Assembly (NCBI RefSeq): GCF_948472415.1
Contig: NZ_OX419520.1
Span: forward strand, 48,067-112,066
DNA from: Kitasatospora fiedleri
Lineage (GTDB): Bacteria; Actinomycetota; Actinomycetes; Streptomycetales; Streptomycetaceae
Length of the DNA: 64,000 bases
Reading direction: 5' to 3'
Below are positions 26,382-33,797 of the stretch, one piece after another. Within the stretch, counting starts at the first letter, position 1; each line of letters opens with the position of its first letter. Made by a program: the position numbers and the translations under genes. The notes below the pieces were generated by a model. It saw only the letters and a list, made by a program, of their open reading frames with translations. It did no database searches and had not been told where the DNA came from.

Positions 26382-27645
26382 CGCGCACCCCCCGCGCCGC
26401 CCGCGCCGACGGGCGGCAGCCCGGCGGTCGCCCGCAGCAGGGCGGCCAGCCGCTCGGCACCGGGAGCCAGCGGACGGGCCCGCTCCAGGTACTCCGTGCT
26501 GCGCGCGGAGAGCCGCTCGATGCGGGACTGGACGGCGGCCCGCGCCCCGGTGGCCACCAGCGCCTCCCGGACCCGGTCCAACGCGGCCTCGTCCAGTTCC
26601 GGGTCGCCCAGGTACCGGCCCAGCACCTCCGAGGAGGCGCGGTCGCGCCGGGCGACCGCCCGGGCCCGCGCCACCGCGAACAGGTAGGTGGGCTTGCCGG
26701 CCCGGACGTCGTCGCCGCAGGGCTTGCCGGTCCGCGCCGGGTCCCCGAAGACCCCGTCCAGGTCGTCCTTGAACTGGAAGGCGACGCCCGCGCAGCGGCC
26801 CGCGCGGCGCAGCGCCTCCACCTGCTCCGGCCGGGCCCCGGCCAGCACGGCCCCCAGGTGGACCGGCCGCTCCACCGAGTACATCGCGCTCTTGAGCTCC
26901 GCGACCCGGATCGCCCGGGCCGGCGCACGCGACCCGGTCACCTGGCCGTGCACGTCGAGGTACTGGCCGGCCACCATCTCCATCCGCAGGTCCGACCAGA
27001 CCTCCCGCACCTGCTGCCGTTGGGGCTCCCGCAGCTCCGACCGCGCGGCGGCGGCCAGGTCGTCGGCCCAGACCAGCGCCAGGTCCCCGGCCAGGACGCC
27101 CGCGGCCGCACCGAGGTCCGCGGCCCCCGCTCGCCCACCCCCGGCGCGTACTGGGCGGCCACGTCCACGTGCAGGGCCCGACGGCCGCGGCGCGTCGCCG
27201 AACCGTCCATCACGTCGTCCTGGACGAGCGCGCACGTCTGCAGCAGCTCCAGCGCGGCCCCCGTGGCCAGCGCGGCCCCGACCGGCACGTCCGGCCCCCC
27301 GCACGCGCGCACCGCCCACCACAGCAGCCGCGCCCGCACCCGCTTGCCCCCGCGCCCGGTGAAGTCCGCCACCCGGTGGGCGAGGTCGGCCGCGAACGTC
27401 CCGTCGACGGCGCCCGCCCGCGCCACCCGGCCCGCCAGCCACTCGTCGAGCACCCGGCCGACCGCGGCCGACACGTCACCGTCCACGCCCCGCACCACCG
27501 GCGAGGCCCGGGCCGCGACCGGCAGCCCCGGCCCACCGGGGGAGCGCCCCCGCCCGCCCAGCGGACGGACCGCACCGGAGCGACCGCCCCGCTCGGACGG
27601 GGCGGCCGCGCTCCCCGTGGATGCCGACAGCGATACGGAGGACAT
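26378..27645 (-). CDS. crtE: Geranylgeranyl diphosphate synthase, with an apparent 1-base deletion
   Basis: Polyprenyl synthetase that makes the C20 precursor for phytoene. The first Asp-rich motif is in LLQTCALVQDDVMDGSATRR and the second in VAFQFKDDLDGVFGDP. Between them the frame breaks at the C5 run 27124-27128; one restored base joins QYAPGVGERG to AADLGAAAGVLAGDLALVWA. ATG 27645 (SSVSLSASTG) is preferred; upstream open sequence to 27783 is Arg-rich and unlikely to be translated. Restored length is about 422 residues. First gene of crtE-I-B-Rieske; the promoter lies in 27646-27831. Confidence 0.85.
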
Positions 27646-27831
27646 CGAGCTCGCTTTCCCGTCGGATAACGCTGCGCACACCCGCGCGGGGCGCCGCGCG
27701 GGCGCCGCGCGCCGACGGCGCAGGAGGCTCTCTTCGTCTATCCCCGGATTCGGCCGCCCAGTCGTTCCCGGCGGACGATTCACCCCGCGAGCGGCCCCTT
27801 CCGCGGTCCGGCACCGCCCCGGCCGCCGGGG

Positions 27832-28614
27832 CTACTCCCCCCGGTCCCCTCCGTCGGCCCGGTCCCCGGCGGGGTTGAGCGCGGCGACGACCCGGTCGTA
27901 GTCGCCGCGGGCCTCCCCGTAGCGCAGGAACTTCACGCGCTCCACCTGGATCTCCTTCGCGTCGGGCCGGGCCTCGATCAGTCCGATCACCTCCGCGGTG
28001 AACTCCGCCAGCGGCATGGCCGCCTCGTTGTCCTCGTGCCCGGGCATGAGGGCGGTGCGGACGGCCGGGGGCACCAGCTCCACGACCTTGACGGAGGTGT
28101 CGGCGAGCTGCAGCCGGACGGACTCGCTGAGCATGTGGACGGCGGCCTTCGTCGCGTTGTACGTCGGGGTGGCCTTCAGCGGAGCGAACGCCAGACCGGA
28201 CGAGACGGTCATGATCGTGGCGTCCGGCTGCCGCTGGAGGTGTTCGACGAACGCCGCGATCAGCCGGATCGTGCCGAGCAGGTTCGTGGTGACCGTGGCC
28301 TCGGCGGTGGCCAGGAACGACGCGGGGCTGTGCCAGTTCTCGGCGCTCATCACCCCGGCCATCGGCACCAGGACGTTCAGGTCGGGGTGGCGGGCGAGGA
28401 CCTCCTTCGCCGCCGCGTCGATGCTCGCCGGGTCGGCGGCGTCCACCAGCACGGTGTCGATGCCGGGGTGCTCGGCCGCGATGCGCTCCAGCAGCTCGGC
28501 GCGCCGGCCGCCCACGACGACGGTGTTGCCCCGGTCGCGCAGCGCCAGTGCGAGCGACAGCCCGATGCCGCTGGTGGAGCCGGGGATGAAGACGGTGTTT
28601 CCGGAGATGTTCAT
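27832..28614 (-). CDS. SDR oxidoreductase, DltE-like
   Basis: A 260-residue short-chain dehydrogenase of the DltE-like type. NTVFIPGSTSGIGLSLALAL holds the cofactor motif (Gly-Ser-Thr-Ser-Gly-Ile-Gly); VVGGRRAELLERIA carries the Arg pair expected for NADP; the catalytic Ser is in MTVSSGLAF and Tyr-x3-Lys in TYNATKAAVH. The ATG 28614 directly follows GGAGGC. It diverges from a helix-turn-helix regulator with a palindrome between them. Such pairs usually respond to small lipophilic or electrophilic compounds. Confidence 0.9.
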   Translation of the reverse strand: MNISGNTVFIPGSTSGIGLSLALALRDRGNTVVVGGRRAELLERIAAEHPGIDTVLVDAADPASIDAAAKEVLARHPDLNVLVPMAGVMSAENWHSPASFLATAEATVTTNLLGTIRLIAAFVEHLQRQPDATIMTVSSGLAFAPLKATPTYNATKAAVHMLSESVRLQLADTSVKVVELVPPAVRTALMPGHEDNEAAMPLAEFTAEVIGLIEARPDAKEIQVERVKFLRYGEARGDYDRVVAALNPAGDRADGGDRGE

Positions 28615-28664
28615 GCCTCCGACTATCGTCCGCCGCCGGGGCCGGTGGCAGGGACGCCTCATCG

Positions 28665-28679
28665 GGGACCGCCGGTCCC
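28665..28679. promoter_or_regulatory. Palindrome between DltE-like SDR and its regulator
   Basis: GGGACCG-C-CGGTCCC is a perfect 7-bp inverted repeat in the 101-bp divergent gap. An additional GGGAC half site lies at 28651-28655. Likely operator for the regulator at 28716. Confidence 0.6.
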
Positions 28680-28715
28680 TGGCTGAGCGGCGGCGACGGG
28701 ACGACAATCGGACCC

Positions 28716-29567
28716 ATGGACCGTGCCGCACTCGCCGACTTCCTGCGCCGCCGCCGCGAGGCACTGCGCCCGGAGGACGTCGGCCTGCCCCTGGGCGCCC
28801 GTCGCCGGGCCCCCGGCCTGCGCCGGGAGGAGGTCGCCTCGCTCGCCGTGATGTCGACCGACTACTACACCAGGCTGGAGCAGCGGCGCGCCCCCCAGCC
28901 CAGCGCGCACATCCTGTCCGCGCTCGCCCGCGCCCTGCGGCTGACCGGGGACGAACGCGACTACCTGTACCGGATCGCCGGGCACAACGCCCCGGCCGCC
29001 CGGTCGGCCTCGCCCCACGTCGCCCCCGCGCTGCTGCGGGTGCTCGACCGCCTCGCCGACACACCGGCGCTGGTCCTCAGCGACCTGGGCGAGACACTGG
29101 TGCAGAACGGCCTGGCCGCGGCCCTGTTCGGCGACGCCTCGCACCTGACCGGCCCGGCCCGCAGCGCGATCTACCGCTGGTTCACCGACCCCTCCGCCCG
29201 GCTGCTCTACCCCGAGCCGGACCGGGACCGGCAGAGCCGCGCCCAGGTCGCGAGCCTGCGCGCCGCCTACGGCGTCCGCGGCCCGCGATCCACCGCGGGC
29301 GAGCTGGTCCGGGCCCTGAGCCGGGCCAGCGAGGAGTTCGCCGACCTGTGGGCGCGCCACGAGGTCGCCCGGCGCTTCGAGGACCACAAGACGCTCGTCC
29401 ACCCCGAAGTCGGACCGATCGAGGTCGACTGCCAGGCCCTGTTCACCGAGGACCAGTCCCAGGTGCTGCTCGTGCTCACCGCCGCACCCCGCAGCGAGAG
29501 CGAGGAGAAGCTCCGCCTGCTCGCCGTCCTGGGACCCCACCGCTTCACCGCACCGGACCGCCGGTGA
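28716..29567 (+). CDS. Helix-turn-helix regulator with MmyB-like domain
   Basis: A 283-residue protein paralogous in plan to the one at 13966: N-terminal LADFLRRRREALRPEDVGLP, RRAPGLRREEVASLAVMSTD and YYTRLEQRRAPQPS form the HTH; the C-terminal domain includes LVQNGLAAALFGD and ends RLLAVLGPHRF. It is likely to repress the divergent SDR gene and itself. ATG 28716 is the first start after the palindrome. Confidence 0.88.
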   Translation: MDRAALADFLRRRREALRPEDVGLPLGARRRAPGLRREEVASLAVMSTDYYTRLEQRRAPQPSAHILSALARALRLTGDERDYLYRIAGHNAPAARSASPHVAPALLRVLDRLADTPALVLSDLGETLVQNGLAAALFGDASHLTGPARSAIYRWFTDPSARLLYPEPDRDRQSRAQVASLRAAYGVRGPRSTAGELVRALSRASEEFADLWARHEVARRFEDHKTLVHPEVGPIEVDCQALFTEDQSQVLLVLTAAPRSESEEKLRLLAVLGPHRFTAPDRR

Positions 29568-29691
29568 GGGCCGGGTCACGGGCGGTTCCCCGCCGGTGCG
29601 CCGCCCGACCGGCCGCCCGCACCGCATGCACGTCCCGGCCCGCGCGAAGCCGCCCGGGCCGGCCGATCCCGCCGGGCACCGCCCGGGCGGG

Positions 29692-30710
29692 CTACGAGGC
29701 GGCCCGCAGCACCTCGTAGCCCGCCTGGACGAACCGCCCGTTCAGGGTGGGCCCGGCGTTGGCCAGCGCCGCCACCGCGGCCCGCCCCTGCGGGCAGAAG
29801 CCGACGAAGGCCGTGAACCCCCGGGTGCCGCCGGAGTGGAAGTACAGGTCCCGCCCGCCGGAGCGGCGGCGGTTCCACACCAGGCACAGCTCGTCGCCGG
29901 AGGCCGACAGCCGCAGCCGCGGCCGCTGGACGTCCGCCAGGGCGGGCGCCAGCGCGGCGGAGCGGGAGTCGAGGTGGGCCCGCAGGTAGCGCAGCAGGTC
30001 GGCGCCGCTCGCCCGCACCGCGCCCGCCCCGGCAGGCCCGGAATCCGCCAGGGCGGCAGCGCGCGTCCGCGCCGGTACCCGACCGCGCGTCCGGCCGCGT
30101 CCGGGGCGCACGTCGTGGCGCCGAGACCCAGCGGCGACAGGACCCGTTCGGCGAGCAGTTCGCCGTACGGCAGCCCGGCGCGCTCCGCCATCGCCCGGCC
30201 GAGCAGCCCGACCCCGTAGTTGGAGTACCGGTACCGACGGCCCGGACTGACGCGCACGGTGGTCCTGGCCAGCGCCGCCCGCAGCTCCTCCTCGCCGAAG
30301 GACGCGTACGGATTGCTGTTCCACGCGGGCAGGGCCGCCGCGAGCAGCCCCGGGGGCAGCCGGGGCAGGCCCGCCGTGTGGGTGGCCAGGTGCAGCAGCC
30401 GGACCGGCTCGCGGGAGCGGACGGCCACCGCGGGCCAGTGGGCGGGCAGCAGGCGGTCCACCGCCTCGTGCAGGGCGAGCTCCCCGCGCGCGGCCATCGC
30501 GGCGAGCAGCAGCGCGGTGAACGTCTTGCTGACGGAGCCGAGTTCGAAGACGGTGTCCGGGGTGCACGGGCCCGCCCGCCCCCGCCCGGTCCGCCCGGCG
30601 CACCGCACCTCCTCCCGATCGCCGCGCACCACGGCCACCGTGACGGCGGTCGCGGACGACGACACGGCCGCCCGCACCGCCGCCGCGACCGCGGCGTCCA
30701 CCCCGCTCAC
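29692..30710 (-). CDS. Serine hydrolase of the beta-lactamase/DD-peptidase fold, with an apparent 1-base deletion
   Basis: Class C-like fold. The nucleophile motif Ser-x-x-Lys is in FELGSVSKTFTALLLAAM near residue 65, and the Tyr-x-Asn motif is in RYRYSNYGVGLLGRAM near 155. A HxGG-type third motif appears as LYFHSGGTRGFTAFVG near the C-terminus. The frame breaks at the C4 run 30027-30030; one base restores 339 residues. There is no obvious signal peptide, so a cytoplasmic esterase or peptidase is possible. GTG 30710 overlaps the stop of the DUF6895-like gene, placing it last in the four-gene peptide operon. Confidence 0.8.
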
Positions 30711-31636
30711 ACGGCCGCCGTCGCCCGCAGCGCCCGGGCCAGCGTGACGTCGCCGGCCACCACCGCGACGACGGCGGTGTGCTGGTGGTCCAGGAACGCC
30801 CGCTCGCGGTCCTCGTCCACCGGGTCGGTGTCGCGGGGCAGCAGCCCGTCCTCGTGCTGGGCGGCGGCCAGCGCGTCCCAGCCCTGCCGCCCGGTGGCCG
30901 GCTCGCCGATGCAGGCGTCGACCACCAGCAGCTCCGCGACGAGGTCCCACTGCCCGACCTCCACCCAGACGTCGAGCCAGACGGGGAGCCAGTCCCGGAC
31001 GTAGTCGTGCATCGGCCGGGGGAGGCCCTCCGGGCGGGCGCCCCAGTCGGTGAGGTGGAAGACGGTGTGGGTGATGTCGTACCCGGTCATCCAGTTCACG
31101 GCCCAGGGCTCCGGCCTGGCGCCGAGCCAGGTGCCCAGGGCGAGCGCCTCCCAGTCCGGCCGGTGGCCGAGCCCGACGACCCGCCGGGCGTTGGCGACGC
31201 CCAGGCGCCGGTTGGCCCGGATCTCCTCGGCGTGCGCGGCCCGCAGCCGGCTGAGCGAGTCGAGCAGCTCCTCCAGCGCCGGGTGCCGGTAGCCGGCCCG
31301 GGCGAAGTGGCCGTAGGTCTCCAGCGGGTCGGTCATGGTGAAGTGGTGCAGCTGGCGCTCGTACAGCAGGTCGCCCTCGCGCAACTGCGCCCAGCAGCCG
31401 TCGAGCAGGTCGCGTGCGGCGCGGGCGTCGGCGGGCGCGCTGACGCCGTCGCGCAGGACGAGGGAGGCGGCGAGGGCGACCTCGCCGAGCGGTTTGTAGG
31501 CGTTGTCGGGATCGGCGAAGTCGATCAGGGTGCTGTCCGGAATCCGCCCGAGGCCGTCCCGGTGCGCGGAGTGCAGCCAGGACAGCGCGCGGGAGCCGAG
31601 CCGCTGCGCGGTGGCGAGGACGCGGGTGTCGGTCAT
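30707..31636 (-). CDS. DUF6895-like helical protein of unknown function
   Basis: A 309-residue, mostly helical protein with no signal peptide. Conserved-looking spots are FADPDNAYKPLGEVALAASL, ERQLHHFTMTDPLETYGHFA, and WMTGYDITHTVFHLTDWG, where several His and Asp residues cluster and might bind a metal. I associate it with the DUF6895 family, without a known reaction. The repeating helical-hairpin look would suit an alpha/alpha toroid. It overlaps the previous gene by 4 bp and the serine hydrolase start, so it is made in step with both. Confidence 0.75.
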   Translation of the reverse strand: MTDTRVLATAQRLGSRALSWLHSAHRDGLGRIPDSTLIDFADPDNAYKPLGEVALAASLVLRDGVSAPADARAARDLLDGCWAQLREGDLLYERQLHHFTMTDPLETYGHFARAGYRHPALEELLDSLSRLRAAHAEEIRANRRLGVANARRVVGLGHRPDWEALALGTWLGARPEPWAVNWMTGYDITHTVFHLTDWGARPEGLPRPMHDYVRDWLPVWLDVWVEVGQWDLVAELLVVDACIGEPATGRQGWDALAAAQHEDGLLPRDTDPVDEDRERAFLDHQHTAVVAVVAGDVTLARALRATAAV

Positions 31637-32379
31637 GCCGCCCGCCTCCCGTCGGCGGAGCCGTCGAGCAGGCGGCGGGCGACGGCGAGGCCCAGCCCGG
31701 TGCGGGCGCTGCCGTCGCCGGCCAGCCGAATCCGGTCCAGGACGGGTTCGACCTCCAGGCGCGGCGGCAGGCCCTCGGCGCCGGTCCAGGCGAGCCAGCG
31801 GACGAGCCGGGCGGCGGTGGCGAGGTCGTGGCGCAGCAGGGAGCGGACGGTGCCGCGGGCGAGGTCCAGGGCGTGCGCGCGGGCACCCGCGTGCACCGGG
31901 CCGTCGAGCCCGGGCAGCGCCAGCCCGGACAGCTGGGACATCCGCACCGACCAGACCTGCCAGCCGACCTCCTCCGGTCCGGGCAGCGCGGGCGGCACCG
32001 GTGCGGCCTCCCCGTACGGGGTGCGGGCGAGGAACCGGCCGACGGCCCAGTCCTGCCACTCGACCACCCGGGCCGCCTCCGGCGACGGGGCGGCCGGGGC
32101 CGGGAACGTCCGCCGGGCCCGGGCCAGCAGCGCGGCGGTGGGACCGTCGGGCTCGGCCCCGGCCAGCAGCTGCGGGGCGAACAGGTCGGCCCCGAGGACC
32201 CGGACGGCGGCCAGCAGCGGGCGGGAGGCGGTCGCCTCGAAGCCGGTCGCCTCCAGGTCCGGCGGCTCCGGGAGCGCGGCCACGGGAGCGCCGTCCCGGA
32301 GGGCGTCGAGCGTCCGGCGCGCCAGCTGTTCGACGGCGGCGGCGTACTCGTCGCGCAGTGGTGTCTCGGCGAACGGCAT
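31633..32379 (-). CDS. Uncharacterised helical protein cotranscribed with a small peptide
   Basis: 248 residues, Ala/Leu/Arg-rich, no signal peptide or membrane span. Distinct stretches are VVEWQDWAVGRFLARTPYGE and WQVWSVRMSQLSGLALPGLD. I do not recognise the family. The stop overlaps the DUF6895-like start (ATGA), implying a shared complex or pathway. It follows the 68-residue peptide gene after a 100-bp gap containing a hairpin. ATG 32379 has a GGAGGGAC ribosome site. Confidence 0.75.
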   Translation of the reverse strand: MPFAETPLRDEYAAAVEQLARRTLDALRDGAPVAALPEPPDLEATGFEATASRPLLAAVRVLGADLFAPQLLAGAEPDGPTAALLARARRTFPAPAAPSPEAARVVEWQDWAVGRFLARTPYGEAAPVPPALPGPEEVGWQVWSVRMSQLSGLALPGLDGPVHAGARAHALDLARGTVRSLLRHDLATAARLVRWLAWTGAEGLPPRLEVEPVLDRIRLAGDGSARTGLGLAVARRLLDGSADGRRAA

Positions 32380-32432
32380 CTGCGAAGTCCCTCCTGGTCC
32401 GCGGCGGGTACGTTGCGTAGCGGGTGCGCACC

Positions 32433-32460
32433 GGGCCGGCCCGTGCAGGCGGACCGGCCC
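32433..32460 (-). terminator. Hairpin/attenuator between peptide gene and operon body
   Basis: GGGCCGG (32433-32439) pairs with CCGGCCC (32454-32460) over a 14-base loop; the first arm is also part of the self-complementary GGGCCGGCCC. Located just after the peptide stop, it could let the peptide be made in excess over the downstream proteins. Confidence 0.45.
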
Positions 32461-32480
32461 AGTGCATCAGACCTCCCCGA

Positions 32481-32687
32481 CTACCGGGTCGGCTTCTCCT
32501 TCGGGGGCTTCGGCGACAGCAGCAGCCCCAGCACCAGGAGTCCGCCTCCCAGCGCCTCGGGCGAGTACGTGGGCGCGTCGGACACGACGGCCTCGTCCTC
32601 CACCATCAGGCTCGCCAACGCGGCGGCCTCGGTCGACGTCGCGCTGCGTGACGTCGGGGCCGTTTCGGTCCGGAACTGAGTAAGCAT
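32481..32687 (-). CDS. Small peptide with leader-like head, GGG motif and hydrophobic/basic tail; candidate precursor peptide
   Basis: 68 residues: a Thr/Ser-rich start (LTQFRTETAPTSRSATSTEA), a helical acidic stretch (AALASLMVEDEAVVSDAP), then TYSPEALGGGLLVLGLLLSP and the basic tail KPPKEKPTR. The GAGGAGG ribosome site is strong. Head-plus-core build, high expected expression and position at the start of an operon with uncharacterised proteins and a serine hydrolase resemble a ribosomally made modified peptide system. Alternatives are a small membrane-associated or C-terminally sorted protein. No known precursor family is recognised. Confidence 0.7.
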   Translation of the reverse strand: MLTQFRTETAPTSRSATSTEAAALASLMVEDEAVVSDAPTYSPEALGGGLLVLGLLLSPKPPKEKPTR

Positions 32688-32913
32688 CAGATGTGCCTCC
32701 TCGTCTGGATTTCACCATCCGGTCGGGTGGCGCCCCCTCTTTCGACACTACGAGCACGAACGGACTCCTGCATCCGCAACCCCGCAGGACGGGGCGCCGC
32801 CCGCGCCGCGGGGCCCCGCGCCGTCGGCGCACGGGACCTCGCGCCCGCTCCGGTCCGCCGGGCCCCGCGCCCGCTCCGGCCCCGGAGTCCGGCACACTGG
32901 AAGGATGTTGACG

Positions 32914-33273
32914 ATGGGTTCGGTGGTACTGGGCGTGGCGGACGTGCCGCGGGCGGTGGCGTTCTGGACGGCGGCGCTCGGGTACGTCCCGCGCGGGGAG
33001 TTCGACGAGGACTGGGCGGTGCTGCTGCCCCCGCACGAGGGCGGGGTGCAACTGGCCCTGGACCGCAGCGCCAGCCCGGTCCAGGAACACCCGCGGGTCC
33101 ACCTCGACCTCTACGCGGACGACGCCGCCGGACAGGCCGCCGAGGTGGAACGACTGGTGGCGCTGGGCGCCGAGCGGGTCGACTGGGACAGCTACCCGCC
33201 GGACCCGGACTTCGTCGTGCTCGCCGACCCGGACGGCAACCGCTTCTGCGTCATCGACACCGCGCACGGCTGA
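32914..33273 (+). CDS. VOC-family (glyoxalase/bleomycin resistance-like) protein
   Basis: A 119-residue vicinal-oxygen-chelate protein: GSVVLGVADVPRAVAFWTAA is the first beta-alpha-beta unit; HLDLYADDAAGQAAEVERLV and VVLADPDGNRFCVI the second, with His and the DPDGN turn typical of the fold. The single-domain size implies a dimer. It may bind a small ligand, catalyse isomerisation or give resistance. GGAAGG sits directly before ATG 32905, so the second ATG at 32914 with proper spacing is preferred. Confidence 0.87.
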   Translation: MGSVVLGVADVPRAVAFWTAALGYVPRGEFDEDWAVLLPPHEGGVQLALDRSASPVQEHPRVHLDLYADDAAGQAAEVERLVALGAERVDWDSYPPDPDFVVLADPDGNRFCVIDTAHG

Positions 33274-33386
33274 CCCCGCCCGCCCCGCGGTTCCCGCCGC
33301 CCCCGGGCCGCCGGGAACCGCGGGGCGGGCGGGTCCGTAGGATGGGCGGGTCGTCGCTTACGGACTCCGAACGGAGGAGGCTGAGG

Positions 33387-33797
33387 GTGTTCTCGGTCCA
33401 GGTCACGCGGGAGGAACGGGGCACGGTGCTGTCCCTGTGCGGGGAGCTGGACTTCGACAGCGCGGTGCAGCTGCACGAGGCCGCCGGCCGGGAACTGGCC
33501 CGGGGGCGCGGAGCGGGCCCGGTGGTGGCCGACTGCGCACGACTGGAATTCTGCGACTCCTCCGGCATCGGGGCCCTGGTGGAGCTCTTCCAGCGGCTGA
33601 CGGCGCAGGAGCGGGTGCTGCGGCTGGCCGCGGTCCCGGACCCGGTGGCCCGCCTGTTCGCGATGACGGGCCTGGACCGGCTCTTCGCCCTGCACGACGG
33701 CGTCGAGCAGGCCCTCGGCGCGGACGCGCACGGACGTGACGCCGTGGCCGCCGGCGGAGGTGCGGCGGCGCCGGTCGAGGAGAGGCGGACGCCGTGA
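33387..33797 (+). CDS. STAS-domain anti-anti-sigma factor (RsbV/SpoIIAA-like)
   Basis: 136 residues. Strand VLSLCGELDFDSAVQLHEAA, then VVADCARLEFCDSSGIGALV, where one Ser of CDSSGIG is the phosphorylation site, and LRLAAVPDPVARLFAMTGLD. When unphosphorylated, such proteins bind the kinase/anti-sigma factor and release sigma. GGAGGAGG precedes the GTG at 33387. The stop overlaps the phosphatase gene start (GTGA), which fits the phosphatase acting on this protein. The last 30 residues are a flexible Gly/Ala tail. Confidence 0.92.
   Translation: MFSVQVTREERGTVLSLCGELDFDSAVQLHEAAGRELARGRGAGPVVADCARLEFCDSSGIGALVELFQRLTAQERVLRLAAVPDPVARLFAMTGLDRLFALHDGVEQALGADAHGRDAVAAGGGAAAPVEERRTP

Noticed and set aside
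24778..26928. 716-codon minus frame over crtI and crtE
   Set aside because: Arg/Pro-rich shadow in a different frame from the conserved desaturase and synthase motifs.
19843..27645. Carotenoid cluster as a dead, pseudogenised pathway
   Set aside because: All breaks are single-base losses in G/C runs with conserved sequence on both sides, so sequencing error is more likely.
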